From assembly GCA_030272155.1 (NCBI GenBank), contig CP126205.1, positions 3,336,501 to 3,400,500 on the forward strand: DNA of 64,000 nt. Direction: 5' to 3'. Shown one piece after another: positions 1-10,616 of this stretch. The notes under the pieces were generated by a model that saw only the letters and a list, made by a program, of their open reading frames with translations, did no database searches and was not told the DNA's origin. This stretch comes from Tetradesmus obliquus (lineage: Eukaryota; Chlorophyta; Chlorophyceae; Sphaeropleales; Scenedesmaceae). The first letter of the stretch is position 1. Each line of letters begins with the position of its first letter. Both the position numbers and the translations under genes were made by a program.

Positions 1-988
1 GAGCAGGCTGGCTGACTGCGGGAGCCGTAGAGCGCCTGTTCAAAGGTCAAACGGTAATCTATAAGCATCATGAGTATAATTGAACCTAGCTTGAAGCTTG
101 CCATGCCCTGCTGACTGCTTGCCTGGCACCATTGTTGCCACGCCCGCCTGTTGACAGCCTAGCATGACCAAATCCTGACTGCAACATCCCTCAATCACCC
201 TCCTAAGTAGTTCAGTTTTAAACTTGTAAGTTTTGACGTGATGAACACACAAAGTGCACAATCAATTGCAAAAGATGGAAGACACTCCGGACGCAACGCA
301 GGTACTGGCGCGATCGAGAACTCTTGATCAACACGTTCTCGTGCAGTTCTTTGTGGCAAGCACTAAGTCCCTCCACGTACTCGAAGCACCCGTACGTACC
401 CAGGTGAGAAGCCCTGGTTGAGGTCTTATCAACTGTCATTCATTCGCTGCAAGCGTGGCTTGCGTGTTCAAGCGAACTGCAGCGGTTCTCTTTTGAGTAA
501 CAGTTTGCTGCTGAGCAAGATCGAAAGCGAGCGGACCAGTATCAACTGCAACCCTAGGACAGCACAAGGGCAGCAGGCAAGAGCCTGCGAACAACAGAGT
601 GTTCATTGAGATTCAACAGTGTTGGCGATGCACATTTGCGCACTCTGCGGCTCGCACGTTGCAGTTGCATGCCACAGCAGCAATAGCATCAGCAGGCATC
701 ATTTGCAATATTGTGTTGCTGCATCCATCCATGCAGCCGCACAACTGCATCCTGGTTCAGCCATAGCATCAGCATGCATAATTCGTTCAAGTTTATAAGT
801 CAATCCCATGTATGCCTGTATGCAGGGCTGCAAAGCAAGCATACGAGCATTGCCCAAGGTGGTGACAGCACCTTGGACTGCGCCTGCTAGCCAACACAGT
901 GCAGAAGCACTGCACAGGCGCACAGCTGCAACAAGCACAACAAGCAGCATTTCCAACGAAACAAGCAGCAGCAGCAGCAGCAGCAGCA
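1..988. other. Left-edge sequence upstream of the OMA1-like gene
   Basis: I see no convincing gene here. Short open frames occur on both strands but lack codon bias, recognisable motifs and good splice signals. The last part must hold the promoter and 5' UTR of the gene starting at 989; a CAG microsatellite abuts its ATG (about 965-988). An upstream exon carrying an organelle-targeting peptide for that gene could lie here, but I could not identify one. Confidence 0.5.
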
Positions 989-3269
989 ATGGCGGTGGGC
1001 GACGTGCTGGACAAAACATCCAACCAGCCCAGCAAGCTGAGGGCCTTCTTCAACCGGAGGTGAGGTCACGCAGCCTGCTTACACCAAGCAGCTCACAGCC
1101 AAGAAACCCACACGCAATCACCAGCTTACACCAGCGGGTGGCAGCACACCAATCAACAGTAGACTGCTGTGCTGTGGTGCAATTGTACGTTTCGCAGGAG
1201 AACAGTTGCTGTGCTGTGCTCATGCTGTTGTAGCGCATGCATGACGGTGCATGCAAACCCTCACCAACAGTGCTCGCCACCAGACACCAGCTGGTCATGC
1301 CTGGTGTACAATCAAATCAGCAAGCGCCCTTTGTCTTGCTGACAGTACTGCTGCTGCTGCTGCTGCTGCTGCTGTCACCCTGCAGGAACCTTGCTGGGCT
1401 GCTGGGGGCGGCAGTAGCAGGGCCTGGCCTGAGGCTGGGACTGCCGGGCATGGTGGTGGGCTATGTGGCCTGCAGATGGATCTACAGCAAGACAGAACAG
1501 TGAGTGCGTTTGTGTGCAGAGCTGCGGCGGTCTTCCACTTTTTGTGGTGTTGTGAGTTGTGCCTGCAGGTCGATTCTACAGCAGGACAGAACAGTGAGTG
1601 TGCATTACCATGCACTGCAGTGCAGCACGTGTGGTGTTACTGCAGCTGCTGGAGTTCATAGTGGTGCAGTGCGAATGGTTCAGAGACAGCATGCTGTGCT
1701 GCATGCAGCGTATGCAGGCACCCGCAAATGCATTGGTTACTGGTTTGAACCTACTCCTGCTATGCTGCTGCATACTTCTGTCCGCAGCATGGCTTCTCCT
1801 CACTCTCGTCAGTGGCAACATGTTGTACGACTACTGCTGCTGCTGCTGCTGCTGCTGCTTATTTAGGTTTGTGCCCTTCACCAAGCGCCGCCACATCATC
1901 CTCATGCCGTCAGTGGCAGAGGCAGTGCTGGGCGCACACCTGTATGAGTCCTTCCTCATCGAGCAGCACAAAAAGGTGTGTGTTGAACACATTGTCTCCA
2001 TTTGGTGACACAAGCAAACACAGTCGCTTCTGTTGAGCAGTAGCAGAAGCTTTACGAGTCCTTCCTCATCGAGCAGCGCCAGTTAGCTGTCTTACAGCTG
2101 CGCTTCAGCCACCAACAGTTGCCGTTGGTTGTACTTCGTGCATTTCCTGCAGGGCACGCTGCCTGACGCCTCTCACCCTGACACCACAATGGCGCTGGGC
2201 GTGACTAACGTACCGTCATTAGCAAACCCGCTTGTTCCTGTACTTCTTGCTTACCTGCAGGGCACGCTGCTTGATGCCTCGCACCCTGACACCACATTGG
2301 TGGTGGCCGCGACAAGTGATGCATTAGTACTTCGCTTGTTTCTGTACTTCTTGCTTACCTGCAGGGCACGCTGCTGGATGCCTCACACCCTGACACCACA
2401 TTGATGCTGGCCGCGACAAACAATTTATCAGTACTTCGCTTGTTCCTGCACTTCTTGCATGCCTGCAGGGCACACTGCTGGACGCCTCACACCCAGACAC
2501 CACATTGGTGGTGGGTGTGGCGCAGCGGCTCATTGCTGTGCTGGGGCAGGGCCATGGCGGGGGCTACCAGAAGCACCTGCGCAATTTCAAGTGGAGCGTG
2601 AGCGTGGTCAAGGAGCAAGTCATGAACGCGTTCGTGTGAGTGGCCTATGCTGGTGTCAAATTGCGGTTTTGGTTTTTGTGCGCGCAGCTTGCTGGCCATG
2701 GTGGGAGCTACCAGCAGCACCTGCGCAACTTCAAGTTGAGTGTTACTGTCGTGGTCAAGGAGCAAGTCATGAACGCCTTTGTGTGAGTGGCTGTGCGCGT
2801 GGTATGGTTTTTCATTCGATAGGTTTGTGTCGGCTGCAGAAGAGGTGCGCTTTTGTCACTGGTGCACCTAGCTTGCATGTGGCTTTATGGCTTGGTGTTT
2901 GCATGCAGCGTCGTGCATCGTGCCAGTGGTAGTGCATGTGCTGGGGCAGGGTCATGATGGGGGTTACCAGAAGCACCTGCGCAACTTCAAGTGGAGCGTG
3001 AGCGTGGTCAAGGAGCAAGTCATGAATGCCTTTGTGTGAGTGCCTTATACATATTTATGTGCTACTTGCACTTGTTGTGATTGAACATGCGACTTGCTGG
3101 CAGCTTTGCTGTACACCTTTGGCAGCAATCCCACCTGCCCATGTACAAGGTGCTGCTGACAAGCGCTGTACATCTTGGCAGCTGTATAACAGCAGTAGCA
3201 CCTGCAAAGGCCTTGTGATGCTTGCCATCACTGCATGATCCTGCAGCAGTGACACCTGGTTTTGCCATG

Positions 3270-3323
<54 letters not shown>

Positions 3324-3548
3324 AGGTTCCCTGGAGGCTACATTGTGGTGTACACAGGTATGTGCAGCAGTGCAGTGGGCGGGTACAAGGCAAGACTAGC
3401 AGCAACCTGCTGTAGCCATGCACACACAGCTTTAGACCATGGGCCTTTGTTTGCAGCTTGGAGAGCAGATCCCTTGAAGCGCAGATCCCTGTGATTTCGT
3501 GCCTCTGATGACTGTGCCGTCTCAAATTCGTCATGGGCCACACTCTCA

Positions 3549-3586
<38 letters not shown>

Positions 3587-5049
3587 GCCGCCGCCGCAGG
3601 ACTGCTGCAGCTGCTGCGGCGCGACCCTGATCTGCTCGCCATGGTGATGGGCCACGAGATTGGCCACGCGCTGGCGCGCCACAACACAGAAAAGATGGGC
3701 ATGGGCTTGGCCCTGAGCATGATCAGCAGCATGGCTATGGTGGGTGGTTTTGTTATGTTATGCCATGTTAAATTGTTGTATGTTTTGTTACGTTATAGGC
3801 CGGGAGATTGGCTACGCGCCGGCGCGCCACAACACGGAGAAGATGGGCATGGGCCTAGCCCTCAGCATGGTCAGCAGCATGGCCATGGTGGGTGGGGTTT
3901 GTTACGTCATGTTATGTTATGTCATGTTTTGTTATGTCATGTTATGTCATGTTAAGTTGCATTGTCCAGCGACTGCAGGCAGGCTGTGCAGTTGAAACTG
4001 GGCAGATCACCAGCTGCGGCAGCAGCAGCAGCAGCAGCGCTGCACTGCGTTAGCTGCATCTTGCTGAACAACCACATCTGGCGCCAAAGTCGGTTGTTAT
4101 GAGTGCGCCGTCGACAACACCGACCGTTTATCGGGGTTGCTGTCTGCCTGCAGGTCATGCTGGGAGCAGGGCCAGATGAGCAGCAGCAAAAGCAGCGCCA
4201 GCAGGAGCTCGAGCTGGAGAGGATGCGAAGGGGGTACCACCGCACACACTCGCGCTTGGTCACCGACGCTGCTGCTGCTGCTGGCAGCAGCAGCGGGGCT
4301 GCAGCGCCCTGGGGTAGCAGCGGATATGTGCCGCCTGGTGCATCTGCTGCTGGTTACTACCCCGAAGTGCCGAAGCCAGACCTGCCGCCCATTCATTATG
4401 ACCCGCGGCAGCAGCAGCAGCAGCAGATGCGGCAGCGGAAGGTGAGAGTGCTGCGACAATGTGAATCGAGACAGGTAGAGACGTGGATGCAAAACATGGG
4501 TGCAAGCCGAGTCGCCTGCATGACATCCAAGCAGCAGGTGCAGAGGCTCCTCCCCAGCTGCAGCGTTCGGTTGATGTGCACCACACAGCTGCTAGCAAAT
4601 GTTGGGCAACATTGGGCTCCAAGAAAGCCATCCACTGCTGCTGCTGCTGCCGCCGCTGCCGCTGTTGCTGCTCCTTCCGCTCATATTGTGGAAACCAGGG
4701 CAAGCCAGCCTTAGACCCAGATGCGCCGCCTCAGCTGCCGCCGTGGATGAGTGAGCAGCTGCTGCGCAGCCTCACCAACGTGCTGCTGGAGCTGCCCTTC
4801 TCAAGTGACACAGTTCTTGAGGTCTCAAACAACACCACTGCTGCTGCCGCTGCTGCTGCCGCCGCTCCTGCTCCTGCTGCGTCCCTGCTGCTTTTGCAAC
4901 TTGAACCAGGGCAAGCCAGCAGCAGACCCTGATGCGCCGCCGCAGCTGCCGCCGTGGATGAGCGAGCAGCTGCTGCGCAGCCTCACCAACGTGCTGCTGG
5001 AGCTGCCTTTCTTGAGTGACACTGTTCTTTACGTCTCAATGATAACACA

Positions 5050-5090
<41 letters not shown>

Positions 5091-6147
5091 CTGCCCTTGC
5101 TGCTGTTAACCCGATATTCAGGGCAAGCCAGCAGCAGACCCTGACGCCCCGCCTCAGCTGCCGCCGTGGATGGGTGAGCAGCTGCTGCGCAGCCTCACCA
5201 ACGTGCTGCTGGAGCTGCCCTTCTTGAGTGACACGGTTCCTTAGGTCTCAAACAACACCACTGCTGCTGCTGCTGCTGCTGCTGCCGCCGCTCCTGCTGC
5301 TGCTGCTGCTCTTGCTGCTTATAACCCGATATTCAGGGCAAGCCAGCAGCAGACCCAGATGCGCCGCCTCAGCTGCCGCCCTGGATGAGCGAGCAGCTGC
5401 TGCGCAGCCTCACCAACGTGCTGCTGGAGCTGCCCTTCTCACGGCGCGCAGAAACTGAAGCAGACCTGATAGGGCTTAAGCTGATGGCCCTGGCAGGGTT
5501 TAATGCGGCAAAGGGGCCCGAGGCATTCAAGCTGCTTGCGAGTGCGTTCTCTTGAAATGAAGACTTTTTGCAGATCCAGTAGACAAGCACAGCTTGCAAA
5601 GCGGCCGCCTACAGCATGTGTACGTGTGCCGCCATATGTGTTGTTGTACTTCTGATACGAAGCTGGTGACAGGGTGTCAGGATCATCATGTAGCTCTGGC
5701 AATTGCTGGGGTTGTCCGCGCCTTTGTCTTTGGGCACTGTCCCAGCATGCGTGCTTCAATGCAGTTCCTCTGATGCTGATGTTCTGCAACTGCAGCCCAT
5801 GCAAACCCACGCAGGTGTCTCTGAGGGCTCACGCAAGGGTGCACCCTTGCCCCACGTGGGGCCGAGTCGCTCATCGTCAGCCTGGGCTGCACACACCCTG
5901 GTGCCCTTTTGTCCCTGCAACATGCGAGACTCCTCACCACAGTGGTGTTAATGCCGGCTGTATTGCAGGTGTCTCTGAGGGCTCACGGAAGGGTGGCGCT
6001 GAGTCGCTCATTGCTGGCCTGGGCTGCACACACCCTGACAGCAACCGGCGCGCTGAGCTGCTGCAGAAGGAGCTCAGCTGGATGGCTGCCAACAAGGCAG
6101 AGGCGAGGGATGCAGTGGGCAGCAAGGTGAACTACTGGTCACTGTGA
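989..6147 (+). CDS. OMA1: OMA1-like M48 zinc metallopeptidase, probably mitochondrial
   Basis: Nine exons join in frame to about 434 aa: 989-1059, 1386-1499, 1867-1975, 2469-2635, 3326-3357, 3600-3739, 4154-4441, 5337-5541, 5969-6147. Exon 2 encodes a hydrophobic segment (LLGAAVAGPGL onward) that could span a membrane. Exon 3 gives VPFTKRRHIILMP, typical of OMA1 homologues. Exons 4-5 carry the MNAFV-FPGGYIVVYTG strand. Exon 6 has the catalytic zinc motif HEIGHALARH, and exon 8 has ETEADLIGLKLM, supplying the third zinc-ligand Glu. Exon 9 ends with a THPDSNRRAELL motif. In the known family OMA1 is an inner-membrane stress protease; mitochondrial location is inferred here, as no clear transit peptide was found. 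Exon 7 adds a Gln/Ala/Ser-rich insert unlike most homologues. Introns are full of partial exon copies, so automated prediction may misassign exons 4, 6, 8 and 9. The start ATG could be preceded by an unseen exon. Confidence 0.88.
2153..2468 (+). repeat. Three copies of the 5' half of OMA1 exon 4
   Basis: Copies begin at 2153, 2261 and 2365, and the true exon begins at 2469, so the period is 104-108 bp. Each contains the upstream CTTGTTCCTGTACTTCTTGC-like intron end, a CTGCAG acceptor and about 45 bp of exon (GTLLDASHPDTTL coding sequence with substitutions), then stops. None has a donor, so each is a half exon. Confidence 0.9.
2690..3040 (+). repeat. Two copies of the 3' half of OMA1 exon 4
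   Basis: At about 2691-2790 and 2935-3040 the sequence repeats the end of exon 4 (coding for YQKHLRNFKWS through KEQVMNAFV) and its GTGTGAGTG donor, with scattered changes. They follow the true exon and lack an acceptor. Together with the copies at 2153-2468 they frame exon 4 on both sides. Confidence 0.88.
3271..3323 (+). repeat. (CTG)n microsatellite at a 3' splice site
   Basis: An uninterrupted run of about 17 CTG units fills the space where a polypyrimidine tract is expected and leads directly into the CAG acceptor of OMA1 exon 5 at 3326. A second run (about 3553-3587, then CCG units) leads into exon 6 at 3600. Confidence 0.9.
3799..3887 (+). repeat. Copy of the HEIGH-bearing part of OMA1 exon 6, with both splice signals
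   Basis: This 89-bp segment repeats exon 6 from the zinc motif to its donor. It reads REIGYAPARHNTEK in place of HEIGHALARHNTEK, so both zinc-binding His are lost. It is preceded by TTATAG and followed by GTGGGT, so unlike other echoes it could be recognised as a cassette exon. Its length is not a multiple of three and joining it to exon 6 gives an early stop. Confidence 0.85.
4699..5336 (+). repeat. Three copies of the 5' half of OMA1 exon 8
   Basis: Copies start at 4699, 4910 and 5122; the true exon starts at 5337 (spacing 211-215 bp). Each has the acceptor, about 107 bp of exon (DAPPQLPPWMSEQLLRSLTN coding stretch) up to ELPF, then a shared linker starting AGTGACAC and a CTG-rich tract. 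The copies end where the exon would continue into the third zinc-ligand motif. Confidence 0.9.
5814..5905 (+). repeat. 5' echo of OMA1 last exon
   Basis: It repeats the CAG acceptor and the beginning of the last exon (VSEGSRKG coding sequence) with a small insertion, ending at the THP motif region. It lies in the upstream intron and lacks a donor. Confidence 0.8.
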
Positions 6148-6227
6148 ACTTCACAGTCACCTGGTCCTCAGGTTCACTGTGAAGTTGACGGCGCTGGCTG
6201 CTGTGAAGTTTCTGGAATTCCTCAGTG

Positions 6228-6420
6228 CCAGCTTTTTTGAGTGGTTCTACCGCTGGCCTGGGCTGCATGCCCCCGGACAGCAACAGGCGAGCCAAGAAAC
6301 AAAAGGCGCGCTGAGCTGCTTCAGATGGAGCTGAGCTGAATGGCTGCCAACAAGGCGGAGGCGAGGGAAGCAGTTGGCAGCAAGGTGAACTACTGGTCGC
6401 TGTGAAGTTCATGGTCATCT
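6228..6420 (+). repeat. 3' echo of OMA1 last exon, downstream of the stop
   Basis: A diverged copy of the C-terminal coding sequence (GLGC-PPDSNRRA, then the WMAANKAEA region out of frame) and the AACTACTGGTC stop region follows the true stop at 6145-6147. It carries indels and cannot extend the reading frame. Confidence 0.8.
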
Positions 6421-8633
6421 GGCCTAGAGGTTCATTGTGAAGTTGGCAGTTCTGGCCAGCCATGGAACATTTCTGTGAAGTTTTGGCTCTTGCAACGCAA
6501 GCTGCAATGACGCCCTCTTGCCCGTAGGTTGTGGCTGCTGCGTTTTGATGCCATAATCATTGTCATCATGTTCCTTTGGCAGAGCTGCTACTGCGTATCT
6601 GTGGGACTGTTGCAAAGATGCATATGCTGTTTTCTTTCATTTCAGCCGCAGTTGACGCCGATGTTGCTGCATGCCCACTGTCTTTGTTGACTTGTACAGC
6701 ACAGCCTTGTTGCATGTTGAGTGAAGTTGTCTGGTGTTGCCTGCTAGATTTCGTGGTGGTGGGTGTTGCACAGACAGGCACGTTGGCGTAGTTGTGTTAC
6801 TCAGGGTTCTGCAACCACAAAGCAGTGCACAGCAACAGCGGAGCGCTGCAAATCACGAACTACATACTTATCAGTTTGTGCATTGGTCAGTTGTGTTGAC
6901 GCTGGCCGTGCAGCGGAATGGCACCTTAATGGTGCAATGCATGGTGAATTATGCAGGGCAAACAGCCGCTGGATAATGCACCCCGCGGCGTGTAGGGTTG
7001 GGCTGTGTCGTCCCCAGCGTGAGTGAGTGAGCACGCCCGTCACACACACCTGTAGTGCTTTGGTCGACGGCCACCTGTACTGCTGCTGTGACTCGTTCTT
7101 TTGGTGTGTCTCGCCGCTTTGTAACAGCAATGCAAGAAGAAAAGAAGTCTTGGTGGTGTTGTCGAGTCCCGCGACACAGGGTGTAGGTGACTGAGGTCTG
7201 GATTCAACCCAGGGTTGACTTCTCTTTTTGGGATCAGGCAACGGCAGTCACTGCCACTGTGTGCCGGCAGCCGACCGTGTGCAGCTGCTGACAGAGGTGC
7301 ACGTGTAGCTGAACAGCAGCAAATGCCTAGCTCAGGGAGCTGTCTAGGTGTCTAGCCAGATGTCTCTCTGATCAGACACAGTGTGTCTGCAGTCTGCCGC
7401 AGACACTGCGACAGTGTTGCACCTGCAGCTTCACATGGGACAAGTTCCAGTCGGCAACACAGATTTCCTGGCTCCAACATGTCTGTTACTGGAAAGCAGC
7501 CAATTGCAAAAGGCGGTTTTGCATGCCCACTGTGGCACTCTGCACTGCACATGGCAGGTGATTGGTGCCATAACGAACAACAAGTCTATCTCTACTTCTG
7601 GTTCACTTGGCGCGTTGCTCGACATAAACTCTCAGTGCTACATGAGTTACACTCTCCACGTCAGCACCCTGGCTGATCTTCTGATGCAAAGCGCTGCATG
7701 CATCGCTGTTCAACACAATACCAACCACAACGCTCAACCACAACTCACACACATGCATATGCTGTAACAGCACGCGCCACAGCACCACAGAGCACAGTTG
7801 CAGTAGCAGCAAGCCATCGGCCCAATGTCTGCATGGGAGCCTCTGACCTCACTACAGTGCAAAGCGGCCATAGATGCATAGTACTGGCTGCGGCACTCTC
7901 CGTGCCTGCTCCCATGCACACTCTCCCTCTGTGCATGTACAACTGCTGCTGCTGGTGTCCGCTGTTTATCCTGTTTTGTCCTGTGTTCAGTCATCATCAA
8001 CTGCGCGCCTCACAGAGCCGACTGTGTTGCTCACGGCCTTCTGTGCTGCAGATTTGGCCTCAGCAAAGCTTGCAGAAGCATCACCCTCGCCTTCAAAGTG
8101 CCGCCGCGTTATGCACAGACACAAGGACGAAAACAGGCAAACACACAAGAGGTCAACGACCCGCCGCATACTCAATGTGGCGGCATGCTCAGGCACAACC
8201 AATCCGCTGCACACCACAATCAGTGTTACGCATTAATCTGCTGCCGCACATGCTGCAGCATGCACCTATTCAACCATGCACCATCACCACAAGCCCACCC
8301 GCTGCTTTGCATGCACTCCGCCTGCCTACTGCGCCGCACACAACTCCTTGCGCCACATAACAGCACTCAATGGCTGCTCCGACAGAGGTTGCTTGCTTAT
8401 CCAACAAACAGATGCGGCTGCAGCGCTTTGCATGGTCCACACATGCTGCAGCTGCGCATAACAAATCAGATATGCCTGCTGCAGCTGCAGCAGCAGGTGG
8501 CACGCCTGCGGTGCAGTTCACAAGCGCCCCTCCCACGGCTGCTGCAGCAGCAGCTGATAGCGCTGCTACTGACTGCACACCACACAATAGCTCACCGACG
8601 CGCAGCGCGCGCGGTGATGCTGCTGTGATGTGT
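6421..8633. other. Intergenic stretch between convergent OMA1 and CURT1 genes
   Basis: I see no supported gene. A TGTAA at 7120-7124 could be a distal poly(A) signal for OMA1. On the minus strand an open stretch ending with a TGA at 7987 (reading SFAEAKSAAQKAVSNTVGSV) has an amphipathic, coding-like look, but I found no acceptable splice acceptor or start for it, so I do not call it as a gene. Confidence 0.45.
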
Positions 8634-10616
8634 TTACATCTCACCGGTGATCTTCTTCTTCAGCTCGTCAACATCCCTGAAGGGAAAACAGGCAGAAAAA
8701 CCAGACACGAAGTTCAGCAAGAGGCACTTGAGACACTAGCAAAGGGTGTTTTGAACTGACTGGTACTGTTCCCTGGCTGCTGCACCTTCATATAAATGCC
8801 ACCACCTTGCACAGTGCAGAAGGGCCTGACTTCGACAGGATCAAACAGTGTTGCTCGAGGTGCAGTTGCTGTTTCTCCTAGCTGCCGGAGCAATGGGCAA
8901 GTGACACAGAAAGCTGCACTATTAGGGTCAGGCGGCTGCTCCTGTTGCTGCAGCTGCAGTGACTGCTTCTACAGCTGTTATCCACTGCTGCTGCCTCCTT
9001 CTGCAATACGTGCTACTGCTATGCTGTTGATAACATTATGACATGACTGGTCCTGCAATGTCGAACCGCTGCGCAATGGCTGCATTGCAGCATCCGTTTC
9101 TCTGCAAGGACCCGTCGCTGCACACAGCTGCAGTGCAGAAGCACCGCCCTCCCTGCAGCTGGCATGGCCCCATCCCTTGGACTACTGCAGAACTGCTGTT
9201 ACAATTGCTGTTACTCCCCCCCAGCCTGCTGCTCACTTGACAAGCTCCTCGCGGCTGCTCTGTAGGGCACCACCAGGTATCAACAGCAGCATTGTGGAGA
9301 TGAGGGTTAGGCAGGCGCAGCAGCAGCAGCGAAGGCAGCAAGCACACAGCAGCCACAAACGGTCAGCAGCAACGCTTGCAGGATGCCTGAGGACCAGGGC
9401 GGCCTAGGCCTGACAGCAGGCACACACTGTCATGATAAATGCTTGGTGTTGACGGATGCATATCACAAAGCAAGCCTGGCTGCACTCCTCGCCACGTGGA
9501 TGCAAAAAGTTGCAAGTTAGAAACATGAATACACAATGCATGGATATGCTTTCGACACGCACTTCACTGCCGTAGGCACTGGCATCCTCTCGCCGCTGCT
9601 TGCACCTGCTGGCTGCAAAGCTGCAGGAGTTTGACGCACAGACGCGCTGATTCTGCCACTGTTAGCTCAGACTGTCCATGCTGCTGCTGGCTGCACAGGT
9701 GCAGCAGTCAATGCACAGGCACGGTGATTCTTTCATCATATGTGTTAGCGCTGTCACCCCACGCACCTTGAACAGCAGGTAGCGGTAGATGAACCAGGAG
9801 GTGTAGCCAAGGCCAACCAGCTCCATGAACTTGGGCAGCTGCAGCAACGCACAAGGGCAGATGCCGTTTAGTTATGCAAAAGTATAATAGCAGACAAAAA
9901 GAGCCCTAGGGGAACCAGAACAGCCAGAAAGGAGGGCTGCGCAGCAGGCACAGCAGTACAGCAGGCTTCCCATTGCTACCAGAGCACCTGCTACACGTGT
10001 ACCAGCAGCACAGCTTTGGCCGCTGAAGCTGCTGTTCTGCAATACTCATCGTTTGAAATTTCACTGCGTGGCTGTACAGGCCAGCTGCTGCGTCAGTGCT
10101 GCGTACAGCCCCTTCCCTCCTCTGCTCTCACCAGAGGGATGCCGTTGAGTGCGGTCACCAGCGTGCTGCTGAACCAGATGAGCACGATACCGCCCACGCC
10201 ATACGCCACAACGGTGGTCTTGTTCTCCACCTTGTCCCACTGCGCAGGCAAACACACAGACAAACGACCGCGAGCAACGTAGCGTCAGCTACCCAGTGAT
10301 CACAGCATACAGAGCAGCGCTGCTGTCCTGCGAGCGTGATCCTACCTTCTCCTGCAGGTCCTTGACCATCTGGTCCACCTCCACAGTCTGCTCAGTGTCC
10401 TGGGCGCGTGCAACCACGCCCCTCCTCTGCAGAAGCAGCAACGCCGAGCAGCGGCATCAGTAAGGGTTGTGCCCGCATCTAAGATGCACGTATCAACGAA
10501 TGGGATAGCAAGAGCACCTGTGGCAGCACCGGGCGAGGGACAGCACTGCAGGCCAGACGAGCTGGCCTGACAGTGGCACCAGTGCGCAGAGCGCTGCAGC
10601 GCGCGGTAAGAGCCAT
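8634..10616 (-). CDS. CURT1: CURT1/CAAD-domain thylakoid membrane-curvature protein
   Basis: Six exons on the minus strand join in frame to 141 aa: 10616-10518, 10426-10346, 10239-10132, 9838-9767, 9259-9237 (a 23-nt microexon) and 8676-8634. The N-terminus (MALTARCSALRTGATVRPAR) looks like a chloroplast transit peptide. Exon 3 encodes YGVGGIVLIWFSSTLVTALN, the first hydrophobic helix. Exon 4 gives LPKFMELVGLGYTSWFIYRY, the second helix. The microexon SSREELVK and last exon DVDELKKKITGEM form the C-terminal amphipathic helix. This matches the compact CURT1 family, which oligomerises at grana margins to bend thylakoid membranes. The microexon is required to reach phase and fits the family consensus. 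The stop codon overlaps a TGTAA. No exon copies were seen in its introns. Confidence 0.95.

Noticed and set aside
4699..5541. Four tandem protein repeats within OMA1
   Set aside because: The copies are separated by linkers with frame changes and lack donors. Splicing straight to the last copy restores the family sequence, so they are intronic half-exon copies.
7140..7240. Possible tRNA-like T-arm (GGTCTGGATTCAACCC)
   Set aside because: No matching D-arm, anticodon stem or acceptor stem could be built on either strand.
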